NCBI RefSeq assembly: GCF_019453995.1 | Contig: NZ_CP075587.1 | Location: forward strand, 1,736,001-1,800,000 | Reading direction: 5' to 3' | From: Candidatus Rhabdochlamydia oedothoracis | GTDB lineage: Bacteria > Chlamydiota > Chlamydiia > Chlamydiales > Rhabdochlamydiaceae | DNA length: 64,000 bases | Part shown: positions 25,901-38,959 of the stretch, one piece after another | Layout of the letters: every line of letters starts with the position of its first letter | Numbering within the stretch: the stretch's first letter is position 1 | The notes under the pieces: model-generated | Told to the model about the DNA's origin: nothing | The model's database searches: none | What the model saw: the letters and a program-made list of their open reading frames with translations, nothing else | Translations under genes and position numbers: made by a program

Positions 25901-26670
25901 TCTATGCTTTTTTACAAGAAAAGATTCTTACAGACAAGCATTTTACTGTTGCTCCTCAACAGTTAATACAATATCTCCAGGATGCTGAAAAGTCGCTTCC
26001 TATTGATAATTTGAGTAAGACAGACCAAGAAATTTTTCTTTTATGCAAGGATCTGTGTAATTCTTCCATAGTCTTTCAAAAGAAACTCGAGCTTCTTAAG
26101 AAGCTATTAAATGTATTATATGAGTGTGAATTCAAAAATGATATTAAAGCTTTGATTGTAGGTTTAACAACAACTAGTCAAAAAAATGTCCTTATTGTTG
26201 ATACGGATGATTGGCAAGATCTTTTTCTTTCTGGAACAGAAGTATTAGGGAGCTGTCAAAGAATTGATGGGATTCCTTCTCTCAACGTATGTCTTATGGC
26301 ATATGTTTTAGATGGTAAAAATCGACTTCTCGCCATTAAAGATCTCGCCAGCGGAAAAATTTTAGCTCGCTGTATCCTCCGTCTTTTATGGGATCCAAAA
26401 GAAAACACACCAGTTCTTTTTCAAGAGAGGATCTATCCTTTCTCCGCTCCAGAATATGAAAAGCTTTTAAATAGCTTAGCAAACACCCGTGCAAAAGCCT
26501 TAGGTCTTGAGCTATATACGCTTAATCAACGAGATGACTTAAGCGATAAAAAAAGCTCTCTTGAATCATTAGGCAGTTGCTCTCCTTATGAATACGCAGA
26601 TGCTTCATCGGGCGTCATGAAAGACGGTGAATTTATAATTCTTGAAGCAAAAGCTGTTGCTTTGAAATAA
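22927..26670 (+). pseudogene. Long helical-repeat protein with a single in-frame stop (putative secreted effector)
   Basis: From ATG 22927 one frame runs for 1248 codons, broken only by a TAA at 23440-23442 (codon 172), where the repeats normally have CAA (SQYI). Residues about 45-590 are tandem units of about 30 aa of the type LIEIAKLAAQ.DGGGTSQYIKEYGITDQE, predicted to form helical hairpins; units within 23671-24210 are almost identical at DNA level. A helical middle part with a coiled-coil-like segment (EELKQEKLKKEKQRTQERF) follows. The C-terminal domain (about 1080-1247) contains VDTDDWQDLFLSGTEVLGSC and YVLDGKNRLLAIKDL...ILARCILRLLWD. I recognise no enzymatic motif and know no proven function. 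Architecture and lineage suggest a host-directed protein, which is inference. Whether it is a pseudogene, a recent mutation or read-through is open. Confidence 0.8.
23671..24210 (+). repeat. Six nearly identical 90-bp tandem units
   Basis: Units start at 23671, 23761, 23851, 23941, 24031 and 24121 and differ by only a few bases (for example CAACACATT versus CAATACATT). Each encodes one 30-residue protein repeat. More diverged units flank the array on both sides (for example 23491-23580). Such uniformity implies recent expansion or gene conversion. Confidence 0.9.
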
Positions 26671-26705
26671 GACAGCCAATTATGGCATGTCTATTATCTC
26701 TAGGC

Positions 26706-26741
26706 ATAAAAAAACCCTAGTTAGATCTAGCTAACTAGGGT
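26706..26741 (-). terminator. Terminator of the rRNA operon
   Basis: ACCCTAGTTAG (26714-26724) pairs with CTAACTAGGGT (26731-26741). On the minus strand the hairpin is followed by a run of T (26713-26706). It follows the 5S gene. Confidence 0.9.
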
Positions 26742-26752
26742 GGATAAAAAAA

Positions 26753-26868
26753 ACTTGGCGGCGACCTACTCTTCCATACTCTTGAGTATAGTACCATCGG
26801 CGATGAAGACCTTGACTTCTGAGTTCGGGATGGGATCAGGTATTTCCTCTTCTCTATTGCCACCAAGA
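26753..26868 (-). rRNA. rrf: 5S ribosomal RNA
   Basis: On the minus strand it begins near CTTGGTGGCAATAGAGAAGAG and ends CGCCGCCAAG. The ends pair as helix I, and it contains the conserved CCGAACTCAGAAGTCAAG region. It lies directly downstream of 23S. Ends are approximate to a few bases. Confidence 0.9.
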
Positions 26869-26878
26869 CTAAATTTTG

Positions 26879-26915
26879 TCAGATCTCTCACTAATGCAAA
26901 TTGACGCTTGAGTTT
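26879..26915 (-). other. 3' arm of the pre-23S processing stem
   Basis: The segment CAGATCTCTCACTAATGCAA and following TTGACGCTTGAG is complementary to 29975-30010. Together they form a long stem enclosing 23S, the expected RNase III site. Confidence 0.75.
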
Positions 26916-26996
26916 GTTAGTTTCCAAAACAGCTTTTTTAGCTGCATCTTCAGTATTCTCCTTATTTTAAGGAAAATAGTGACGATGAAAAAAAAG

Positions 26997-29939
<2,943 letters not shown>

Positions 29940-30154
29940 AAAACTTTTTTGCTGCTAATTTTGATTTTTCTTTCATTCTCAAGCGCCAATTTACATCAGT
30001 GAAATCTTTTCCACTTATTTTACTTTTGCGCTTTATTTGAGATTTCTCTCTGACTAAATTTAGTTCTATCAAGATAACTTTGCTTAACAGCAAAAAAGAA
30101 GTGACGTGGACAAAATAGAGCTTGTCTCAACCTTAAAGAACTACTTTAGTCCTT
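29940..30154 (-). other. 16S-23S internal spacer without tRNA
   Basis: The 215-bp spacer holds processing stem arms (29975-30010 for 23S; 30084-30108 for 16S). I find no cloverleaf for tRNA-Ile or tRNA-Ala. A tRNA-free spacer is normal in chlamydiae. Confidence 0.8.
30084..30108 (-). other. 3' arm of the pre-16S processing stem
   Basis: TTAACAGCAAAAAAGAAGTG followed by ACGTG is complementary to 31803-31827 (CACGTCACTTCTGTTTTGCT...), with one or two mismatches. The pair encloses the 16S gene. Confidence 0.85.
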
Positions 30155-31708
<1,554 letters not shown>

Positions 31709-31802
31709 AAAAATATTTCTTGAAAATTTGCTCATATTAAAAAATTAACAGGCAAATAAAATGATTTTATTCATTCCATTTACACAAGCTCTTTTTTGCT
31801 TG

Positions 31803-31827
31803 CACGTCACTTCTGTTTTGCTGTTAA
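31803..31827 (-). other. 5' arm of the pre-16S processing stem
   Basis: This is the partner of 30084-30108, about 95 bp upstream of the 16S 5' end. Confidence 0.85.
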
Positions 31828-31859
31828 ACATTTTTTGAACCAATCTCGTTGATTCTATT

Positions 31860-31980
31860 CCTTTTGCGCTTTGCGCCTAAGGAAGTAAACAACATACATA
31901 ATATACTCCTTTTTTCGCAATTCCTTTTCTCGCTTTTTTTTGCTTTTTCATAGAAAGAAAAAAAATATAAATGTCTTTGA
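31860..31980 (-). promoter_or_regulatory. Upstream region and likely promoter of the rRNA operon
   Basis: On the minus strand an A-tract-rich block (about 31980-31915) precedes GGAGTATATTATGTATG, a possible extended -10 region near 31895-31905. The -35 is not clear. The A tracts resemble an UP-type element. This is positional inference. Confidence 0.35.
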
Positions 31981-31982
31981 AT

Positions 31983-33242
31983 TTAAGCTAAAAGAGGTCT
32001 GAGTATTAAATAACTCGCCATGCCTACTAGATAACCAACCCCCACAGGAATACTCATTTTTTTAGCATAAGAGAGAAAATCAATTTTTTCGATACCCATA
32101 ATGGCAACACCTGCTGATGAGCCAATGATTAAAATACTACCTCCTGTTCCAGCTGCGTAGGCAATCATATGCCAAAAGGAAGAATCCATTGGGAATACTT
32201 CCAATGGATACATGCCCATTGTAGCTGCAACTAAAGGAACGTTGTCTATAATTGCAGAAAAAATGCCTAATAAAGTAGCAATCAGAGCTGGTTCGTCAAT
32301 TATTTTATTTAACCACTCCGCTACAATTTTTAGCATCCCAGCAGATTGCAGAGCCGCTACGGATAGCAAAATTCCTAAAAAAAACAATACCCCTGAAGTA
32401 TCTACTCGAGTAAGCACATGAGGTACCCTCAAATGCTTTCTTTCTTCATGTGGATAGTGCATTAGATCTGTAACAATCCATAAAACAGACAAAGCTAAAA
32501 TCACTCCCATAAAAGGAGGAAGGCCTGTTAGTCCTTTAAAAATAGGCACAAAAATTAAACCTGCTACTCCTAAACAAAAAACAACTTTAGCGCCAGGTTC
32601 ATCAGGCTCTACTTTTTGCAAATCACCAGAAGCAAATTTTCCCTTTAACTTTAGAGAATACCAAATAAGAGGAAGGAATAATGAGATAATTGATGGGATA
32701 ATTAAAGCTTTTATAACAGCAAAGCTAGAAAGTTGACCATTGATCCAGAGCATTGTGGTTGTAACATCTCCAATTGGAGTCCAGGCCCCCCCTGCATTTG
32801 CAGCAACTACGACAATGCAAACCATGAGAAACCTCTCTTTTCTATCAGGGATTAATTTGCGTAGCAAGGAGACTATTAAAATAGTTGTAGTTAAATTATC
32901 GAGAACCGCGGAAAGAAAAAACGAAGCGGCTGAAATGATCCATAACATTTTTCTTTTAGATCTTGTCCTTAATCTATCGGTAATGATCTTAAAGCCACGA
33001 TGAGAATCAATAAGCTCCACTAACGTCATAGCTCCGATTAAAAAGAAGATAATTTGTGAAATTTCTGAGATGTGATGGCCCAAATCATATAAGTCGGACG
33101 AATTTTTGCATGACATATAAATCGTCCAACAAATAGCGCCGATAAGCAGTCCAACAGCTGTTTTATTCACCCTGATATAATACTCTAAAATAATTGCTAA
33201 ATACCCCAAGGCAAAAACAACTACAATCAGAAAACATTCCAT
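31983..33242 (-). CDS. nhaD: NhaD-type Na+/H+ antiporter
   Basis: This 419-aa inner-membrane protein with about 11-12 hydrophobic segments belongs to the ArsB/NhaD ion transporter superfamily. NhaD exports sodium in exchange for protons. Family motifs include LIGAMTLVELIDSHRGFKII, SFFLSAVLDNLTTTILIVSLLRKLIP and VVVAANAGGAWTPIGDVTTTMLWI, with a matching second-half IFSAIIDNVPLVAATMGMYP. The frame is open to 33410, but the extra codons are polar and overlap kdsD. The ATG at 33242 (MECFLIVVV) has a good AAGGAG site and starts the first membrane helix. It follows kdsD closely on the same strand. Confidence 0.88.
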   Translation of the reverse strand: MECFLIVVVFALGYLAIILEYYIRVNKTAVGLLIGAICWTIYMSCKNSSDLYDLGHHISEISQIIFFLIGAMTLVELIDSHRGFKIITDRLRTRSKRKMLWIISAASFFLSAVLDNLTTTILIVSLLRKLIPDRKERFLMVCIVVVAANAGGAWTPIGDVTTTMLWINGQLSSFAVIKALIIPSIISLFLPLIWYSLKLKGKFASGDLQKVEPDEPGAKVVFCLGVAGLIFVPIFKGLTGLPPFMGVILALSVLWIVTDLMHYPHEERKHLRVPHVLTRVDTSGVLFFLGILLSVAALQSAGMLKIVAEWLNKIIDEPALIATLLGIFSAIIDNVPLVAATMGMYPLEVFPMDSSFWHMIAYAAGTGGSILIIGSSAGVAIMGIEKIDFLSYAKKMSIPVGVGYLVGMASYLILRPLLA

Positions 33243-33280
33243 TTTCTTAAAGCTCCTTGATAAAACAAAATTAATAATTT

Positions 33281-34249
33281 TTAAGCAATTCCTGCTTGAA
33301 CGATATCGTGCATGCGTAAAATACCTATTACGGTACGATCGTCTAACACAACAGGCAAAATCGTGATATACCTTTTTGGATCTTTTTGCATGAGAGCCAG
33401 CGCATCCCAAGCAAGCAGATCTTGATTTACGACTACAATAGAGTTTGTCATTAAATCCCTCACTGGTTGCTCTAGAGCAGAAGTGCCCCTTACCTGCAAA
33501 GCCCTTCGTAAATCTCCATCTGTGAAGATACCTAGCAGTTTTTTTTTCTCATCTACAATCAAAATCGCTCCACATTTTTTATCAGACAGTTCAAATAAAA
33601 CATCAATGAGTTTATCCGAAGGATCTGCTAAGGGGATAGCTTGATTGCGAAACATCAAATCTCCTACTTTTAATGTCGCCTTTTTACCAATCGAACCAGC
33701 AGGATGGTTAAGAGAATACTTGATAAGATCAAATTGGTTTTTATGCATCAAAGAAATAGCTAGAAGATCTCCGAATAATAATTGCACCATTGTAGAAGTA
33801 GTTGGAGCCAAATTAAAAGGGCATAATTCTTTTTCAACAGGCAAATAAATAGATAAATCAGCTAAACGAGAAAGGCGGGAGTTTAGATGAGAAATAACTG
33901 CTACAATAAAAGTTTTTCTTTTTTTAGCAAAAGGGACCAAATGTAGTAACTCTTCTGTTTCTCCACTGCGACTAAATAATAAAAGCAGATCCTTCTCTGA
34001 TAAGATCCCTATATCTCCATGTAAAAAATTAGTGGGAGGAAAGTACAATGCTTTTGTTCCTGTAGAAATAAGCGTCATTGCAATTTTTTCAGCAATAATT
34101 CCACTTTTTCCAACGCCTGTAAGGACCAATAACCCTGACACTTTGCTACATTGCTTGATGACTTTTTGCAGCTGCTCCAAAGGCAAATTGGTAAAGTAAT
34201 GCGCTAAATATTGTTTCTGCCGACTAAGGATTTCTTGTATTTCTTGCAT
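33281..34249 (-). CDS. kdsD: Arabinose-5-phosphate isomerase, KdsD/KpsF type
   Basis: KdsD interconverts ribulose-5-phosphate and arabinose-5-phosphate, the first step toward KDO for the lipopolysaccharide core. The 322-aa protein has an N-terminal SIS sugar-isomerase domain (LVLTGVGKSGIIAEKIAMTL; FPPTNFLHGDIGIL; LFSRSGETEELLHLV) and two CBS domains from about residue 205 (VGDLMFRNQAIPLADPSDKL; CGAILIVDEKKKLLGIFTDGDLRRAL; final HDIVQAGIA). The complete length matches E. coli KdsD. It is divergent from icd and precedes the antiporter gene. Confidence 0.92.
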   Translation of the reverse strand: MQEIQEILSRQKQYLAHYFTNLPLEQLQKVIKQCSKVSGLLVLTGVGKSGIIAEKIAMTLISTGTKALYFPPTNFLHGDIGILSEKDLLLLFSRSGETEELLHLVPFAKKRKTFIVAVISHLNSRLSRLADLSIYLPVEKELCPFNLAPTTSTMVQLLFGDLLAISLMHKNQFDLIKYSLNHPAGSIGKKATLKVGDLMFRNQAIPLADPSDKLIDVLFELSDKKCGAILIVDEKKKLLGIFTDGDLRRALQVRGTSALEQPVRDLMTNSIVVVNQDLLAWDALALMQKDPKRYITILPVVLDDRTVIGILRMHDIVQAGIA

Positions 34250-34352
34250 AAAAACTTTTGTGTTTGTGTATTTGATAGTATATGCAAATCCTATTTTTGC
34301 TTGAAGTCTTCAAAAAAAAGCCGTAAAAGAAAGCTTTTTAATTGAGGTAAGA

Positions 34353-35774
34353 ATGAGCAAAAAAATTCCTATAGCAGTAGCCCATGGTGATGGAATTGGA
34401 CCTGAAATCATGAAAGCCACCTTACATATTCTACAAGAAGCTGGTGCTCCTTTAGATATCCATTCTATTGAAATAGGAGAACAAGTATACAATAAAGGTA
34501 TTCTAACAGGAATTGCATATAATTCCTGGGAAATACTACGTCATACAAAAGCTTTTTTAAAAGCACCTATTACTACTCCACAAGGAGGCGGTTTTAAAAG
34601 CTTAAACGTAACTATTCGTACTACTTTAGGATTGTATGCAAATATACGTCCATGCATTTCTTATGCACCTTTTATCACTACAAAACACCCTAAGATGGAT
34701 GTAGTTATTGTAAGGGAGAATGAAGAGGATTTATATGCGGGCATTGAATATCGTCAAACGCCGGATGTGTATAAATCGCTTAAAATAATTTCTCGTCCTG
34801 GTTCAGAAAAAATCATTCGCTATGCTTTTGCATATGCCTCTCATCACAATCGAAAAAAAGTGACCTGCTTTACAAAAGATAACATCATGAAATTCTCAGA
34901 TGGATTATTTCATAAAGTATTTGATGAAATTGCAAAAGAATATCCACACATTCAGAATGAGCATTGGATTGTAGATATTGGGGCTGCTAAATTAGCTGAT
35001 ACTCCGGAAATATTCGATGTCATTGTTATGCCCAATCTTTATGGAGATATCCTTTCTGATGTAGCTGCTCAAATTTCTGGATCGATTGGCATTGCAGGCT
35101 CTGCAAATATCGGTGATAGAGGTGCGATGTTTGAAGCAATTCACGGTTCTGCTCCAAGAAGAGCTGAACAAAATGTAGCAAATCCTTCTGCTCTTCTCTT
35201 AGGAAGCGTCCTAATGCTGCTTTACTTGGAAGAGACTCTATTAGCAGAAAGGATCCATAATGCATGGTTGAAAACAATAGAAGAAGGTTTTCACACATAT
35301 GACATCTTTAAAGAAGGGGTTAGTAAGCATAAAATGGGGACACAAGAATTTGCCTCACAAGTAATCAAATTCTTAGGTGAGAAACCACAGTATTTGACCC
35401 CGGTTACCTATCAAAATAAGAATAAGTTTCAAGCCGTTCATGCTCATTCTCATTCTATTTCTGTTCAAAGAGAGCTTGTTGGTGTCGATGTTTTCACCTA
35501 TGCTGATAAAAATCCCACTAAAGCACTTACCGCCAATAAATGGAATGCGCTTGCCTTACAAACGATCAGTAATAGAGGGGTCAAAATCTGGCCCGATGGA
35601 CAGTCAGAGACCTTTTGTATTGATCAATGGCGTCTACGCTTTTTATCTAAAGACAACTCATGTATTGCAAAAGAGAGAGTTCTTGCCATCTTAGAAGAAG
35701 TATCTCAAGCAGGATTTGATAGCACAGGCTCGGAAAACCTGTATCTTTTCGATAAAAAGCCTGGATTTTCCTAA
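34353..35774 (+). CDS. icd: Isocitrate dehydrogenase (NADP-type, with C-terminal extension)
   Basis: The enzyme oxidises isocitrate to 2-oxoglutarate in the TCA cycle. The 473-aa protein has the N-terminal AVAHGDGIGPEIMKATLHIL block, substrate-binding PQGGGFKSLNVTIRTTLGLYANIRPC and the RENEEDLYAGIEY segment. The family signature follows (NLYGDILSDVAAQISGSIGI), and the cofactor loop is IHGSAPRRAEQNVANPSAL. About 130 residues beyond the usual domain (HSISVQRELVGVDVFTYADK... to the end) match the extended type seen in Thermus and some other bacteria. Chlamydiaceae lack this enzyme, so it supports an environmental chlamydia. IS remnants follow within a few bases of the stop. Confidence 0.92.
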   Translation: MSKKIPIAVAHGDGIGPEIMKATLHILQEAGAPLDIHSIEIGEQVYNKGILTGIAYNSWEILRHTKAFLKAPITTPQGGGFKSLNVTIRTTLGLYANIRPCISYAPFITTKHPKMDVVIVRENEEDLYAGIEYRQTPDVYKSLKIISRPGSEKIIRYAFAYASHHNRKKVTCFTKDNIMKFSDGLFHKVFDEIAKEYPHIQNEHWIVDIGAAKLADTPEIFDVIVMPNLYGDILSDVAAQISGSIGIAGSANIGDRGAMFEAIHGSAPRRAEQNVANPSALLLGSVLMLLYLEETLLAERIHNAWLKTIEEGFHTYDIFKEGVSKHKMGTQEFASQVIKFLGEKPQYLTPVTYQNKNKFQAVHAHSHSISVQRELVGVDVFTYADKNPTKALTANKWNALALQTISNRGVKIWPDGQSETFCIDQWRLRFLSKDNSCIAKERVLAILEEVSQAGFDSTGSENLYLFDKKPGFS

Positions 35775-35815
35775 GAGCCTGTTTAAAATCTTCTCATTAA
35801 GGCATAATGATATAC
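35775..35815 (+). mobile_element. Family G 5' end remnant (about 40 bp)
   Basis: GAGCCTGTTTAAAATCTTCT and the following CATTAAGG.ATAATGATA equal the 5' tip of family G (62665-62706 inverted). Nothing else of G is present. Confidence 0.8.
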
Positions 35816-35965
35816 ATGCCATAATTGCACACAAAGAAGGGGTTGCTCCTTAAACGGAGTAGGTTAAACTCTCCAATATAAACGAGATTTTTTCAAATCT
35901 CAAAACCGCTCATTAAAGAGCAAAAAAATGAGGAGCAACCCATGAAGCATTATATTGGATTAGAT
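35816..35965 (+). mobile_element. Family C IS110 5' end remnant
   Basis: It matches 11000-11140 inverted: the non-coding end with its hairpin and the first codons MKHYIGLD. Element D interrupts it at 35966. Confidence 0.88.
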
Positions 35966-36515
35966 GAACCTATCTTGAATTGAATATAAATTTTCGCTAT
36001 GATACCAGATCTTTTTATTTTTTAACTAAAGACAGATGACATGAGCAAGCAAGGATTAAATGAAGAACAGTTTAAAATACTCGAACCTCAAATGGAAAAA
36101 TGGGTAAATCGTAACCATTATGGAAGAAAATTAGCGCCATGGAGACCTGTAGTGAATACTATTTTCTGGGTGCTTCGGACAGGAGCTCCTTGGAAAGATG
36201 CACCTAGAAACAAGGAGTTTTCTCATCCCTCAACAGCACACGCATGGCTTGGAAGAATGCAATCTGCTGGATTTTTAGATCAATTTTTAGAAGAGCTGCT
36301 TAAGCTTGCCGAACAGCTGGGGTGTATTGATGCCCAGAGACTCTCTGTAGATGGTTTTTTTTTCCAGCGGACGCGGAGGAGGAGAGCAAGTTGATTATGG
36401 CTACAAAGGTAAAGGCGTGACATCGCATTTACTGGTAGAAAAATCAGGAAAGCCTCTTGCAATCACTTTTACATCAGCATCCGGGGATGAGAAAAAACAA
36501 GTGATCCCTCTGCTT
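35966..36515 (+). mobile_element. Family D IS5-type element, copy 2, 3'-truncated
   Basis: It starts with the D terminus GAACCTATCTTGAATTGAAT, carries ORF A intact (36041-36394) and the first part of ORF B from 36351. It ends abruptly at 36515 within ASGDEKKQVIPLL. The catalytic Glu part is lost, so it cannot make a full transposase. Confidence 0.9.
36041..36394 (+). CDS. IS5-type transposase ORF A (family D, copy 2)
   Basis: This 117-aa frame is near-identical to 11671-12024, including RLSVDGFFFQ over the T9 run at 36355-36363. ORF B after it is truncated, so the gene is a remnant despite the open frame. Confidence 0.8.
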   Translation: MSKQGLNEEQFKILEPQMEKWVNRNHYGRKLAPWRPVVNTIFWVLRTGAPWKDAPRNKEFSHPSTAHAWLGRMQSAGFLDQFLEELLKLAEQLGCIDAQRLSVDGFFFQRTRRRRAS

Positions 36516-36528
36516 ACTCTAAGACTTC

Positions 36529-36556
36529 AAAAGTGGCCTTAAGGCCACTTTTTTGT
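36529..36556 (+). terminator. Intrinsic terminator, perhaps originally that of icd
   Basis: AAAAGTGGCC (36529-36538) pairs perfectly with GGCCACTTTT (36543-36552) around a TTAA loop and runs into T residues. It lies just past the truncated D element. The IS remnants may have inserted between icd and this terminator. Confidence 0.8.
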
Positions 36557-36708
36557 TGTGATTCTTCTTAAAAGAGATCCCATTTTTTTGGAAAATGCCC
36601 CGCTTACAAGCGGCCCTCAATGAACATTTTCTTCAAATGGATAAACTATTTACAGATAAAAAGCATTCCTTCTATTCATGGATCAAGTCATTTATCAAGA
36701 GAACTCTT

Positions 36709-38481
36709 TTACTTAGTAAATTTAAAAAAATAAGAATTTTTCTTTTTTACGTGTTTATTCTCTTTTTGTACTTCTTTTTGTTCTGAGGATAGCGGAAACA
36801 GCAATCTATCTCCCCATAGAGAGACATTAAACTCTAATTCTGGATTCATAAGATATATATAATTTCTGTGGTACAAAGGTATAACTGGCATATCGTTGAT
36901 CATAACTCTTTCTGCTTCTTCTAGAGTCAGTAAACGCTTATCTCCTTCCTCATAATTAGAACGATCGATTAGCTCGATAAATTTTGGATTTTCCCAACCC
37001 GTGCGATTCATTTTATAGTTCTTATACTTAAACCTTTGAAGGACATTTATTGGGTCGTCATAGAAAGCAAGCCAGCTACCAAGGCACATGGAATAGTCAC
37101 CATTATTTAATCTATCTGTAGCAACGCTAAAATCTAGCTTTTCTAGTTTTATAAAAATTCCAAAAGTTTTTGCTAATTGCTGCTGAATAATTTGTACTAT
37201 CTCGTCTGCTCCATAAACCCGGGAGCAATAAAGGAAAGTCAGTGATTTAAAAGCCTCTTTGGTAATACCCAGCTCAGCCATTCCTTCATTAAGCAAAATA
37301 TTAGCTTGAGCCGCATCATTATCTTTGAAAAATTGGGAACATCGATTTTCTTTTAAGCAAGGAGCTACTAGACCTGTTGCGCACAGACCAGTTTTATAAG
37401 CAAGATTGATGGAATTCGTTTTAATATTTTTCTTATATCCTTTCCCCAACATTCCTAGTAATTCTTGGCGATTAATGGCTAAAGCAAAAGCTTTTCGAAT
37501 CTTCGCATTATTAAAAGGTTGTTTGGTTGTATTGAGATAAATAAATACAGAATAAGGTTGTGGCTCTGAGTTAAAGGTCCATTTTTTTTCTAGCTCAGAC
37601 ACCTCTTCTAAAGGAATATCCGTTAAAGAGTCACCAATCATATCAACTTTTCCTTTCTTAAACATTTCTAATGTTACATGATCACTTTCGACGATATTAA
37701 ATACGATTTTTTCTGGGTGGTTATCCTCTATTTTTCTATATTGAGGATTAGCATTTAGAACGATTTGATCCCCTTGCTTAAAGCTTTCCAATATAAAAGG
37801 TCCATTACACAAAAATTGAGTGCCTGTTTGGATTACCCAATTAGGATTTTTTCGATCTTGCTCAATATTTACAGGATAAAAATAAGGTAGACAAATTAAT
37901 TTAAGAAAATAAGGAGTCGGGTGTTCTAGCTCAATCACAAGGGTTTTTTCATCTAGAGCTTTTATACCTACCTGGTTTAGGGAAACAAGTCCTTCTTTAG
38001 CTTTTTTTGCATTTTTAATAGGTTCAAATTGATGATATCCTATCGAAGGAAACTTAGGATCAAGAGTATCCTTCCACGACTGCTCAAAATCATAAGCGGT
38101 AACAGGCTCACCATTAGACCAAAGGTTATCTCCTAAAGTAAATGTATGGGTAAGCTTATTATCTGATACTTTATACGATTTAGCTTGAGCAAGTTTAATG
38201 GACCCATCAGGATATCGTTTAACAAGTCCTTCAAAAAGCAAAAAAATCACTTGAGAAGAAAAAACATCTGCTGCTTTACGGGGATCAAATGTTTTAGGAG
38301 ATGTTTTCATATGTAAATTAAGCATAACAATCCTATTTATCAGTGTAAATGAAGAAGTCAACATGACAATACAAACAGTAATAAACCCAAAAATGGATAT
38401 ATTTCTTAGGACAAGACGTCTTAGTTTTTTTATGATACAAGAAAAAACCGTTAAGTTTTTATTTGAATTCTTATGATTCAT
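36709..38481 (-). CDS. oppA: Oligopeptide ABC transporter substrate-binding protein (OppA-like)
   Basis: This 590-aa SBP_bac_5 family protein binds peptides in the periplasm for an Opp/Dpp importer. An N-terminal hydrophobic segment (about residues 28-52, ISIFGFITVCIVMLTSSF) acts as signal or anchor, preceded by a basic stretch. Family landmarks are TFDPRKAADVFSSQVIFLLFEGLV, LTHTFTLGDNLWSNGEPVTAYDFEQSWK, QTGTQFLCNGPFILESFKQGDQIVL and NAKIRKAFALAINRQEL. The lysine-rich end (HVKKKNSYFFKFTK) is unusual. No permease genes are adjacent, as is common for the multiple OppA paralogues of chlamydiae. Confidence 0.9.
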   Translation of the reverse strand: MNHKNSNKNLTVFSCIIKKLRRLVLRNISIFGFITVCIVMLTSSFTLINRIVMLNLHMKTSPKTFDPRKAADVFSSQVIFLLFEGLVKRYPDGSIKLAQAKSYKVSDNKLTHTFTLGDNLWSNGEPVTAYDFEQSWKDTLDPKFPSIGYHQFEPIKNAKKAKEGLVSLNQVGIKALDEKTLVIELEHPTPYFLKLICLPYFYPVNIEQDRKNPNWVIQTGTQFLCNGPFILESFKQGDQIVLNANPQYRKIEDNHPEKIVFNIVESDHVTLEMFKKGKVDMIGDSLTDIPLEEVSELEKKWTFNSEPQPYSVFIYLNTTKQPFNNAKIRKAFALAINRQELLGMLGKGYKKNIKTNSINLAYKTGLCATGLVAPCLKENRCSQFFKDNDAAQANILLNEGMAELGITKEAFKSLTFLYCSRVYGADEIVQIIQQQLAKTFGIFIKLEKLDFSVATDRLNNGDYSMCLGSWLAFYDDPINVLQRFKYKNYKMNRTGWENPKFIELIDRSNYEEGDKRLLTLEEAERVMINDMPVIPLYHRNYIYLMNPELEFNVSLWGDRLLFPLSSEQKEVQKENKHVKKKNSYFFKFTK

Positions 38482-38605
38482 GTTAAATATCCTTAAAGAT
38501 TAATTGTAAGATCTATAAAGATAAATTTTTAGATGCATATTCCACAACAACAAAAAAAAAATTTAAGTTAGTTCTGTCAATTTCTGATCTTTATCCCCTC
38601 TAAAA

Positions 38606-38959
38606 CCTACATTCCTACCCCCTAGCGTATATTTTTGGAATTAGCTAAGCCTTTTTTGCTATTACGTCTTTTTTGAACAAAGAGGTGGGGTATGGTAGAG
38701 GTTTCAGAAGGAGAAATTCAAACGACAGTAATGGATCACCATGGCTTAGTGGCTGGCATTTGTCAGGACTTAAAAATTGCTGAAAGGATTGACAATCGTC
38801 TGCCATCAGGCCCTCAAAGGAAAGTTAGTCCAGGAATAGCAGCGGTGGTTATGATCATCAATGGTCTGGGTTTTACGAATAGAACATTGTATTTAGCTCA
38901 TCAATTTTTTGCATCCAAGCCAATAGAAAGGCTCCTAGGAGTTGGTCTTAAGGCCAAAG
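38606..38959 (+). mobile_element. Family H IS1634-like element, 5' fragment
   Basis: It starts near CCTACATTCCTACCCCCTAG and holds the transposase start (ATG 38692; TTVMDHHGLVAGICQDLKIAERID), the DUF4277-type N-terminus of IS1634-like enzymes. After GLKAKD family A is inserted at TA (38960). Confidence 0.75.

Noticed and set aside
33243-33410. Longer nhaD start with 56 extra residues
   Set aside because: The added residues are polar and overlap kdsD; ATG 33242 has a strong ribosome binding site and starts the first membrane helix.
36595-36786. Plus-strand 63-aa frame ending in a hydrophobic stretch
   Set aside because: Its hydrophobic end is antisense to the Lys-rich 3' end of oppA and no good ribosome binding site is present; probably chance.
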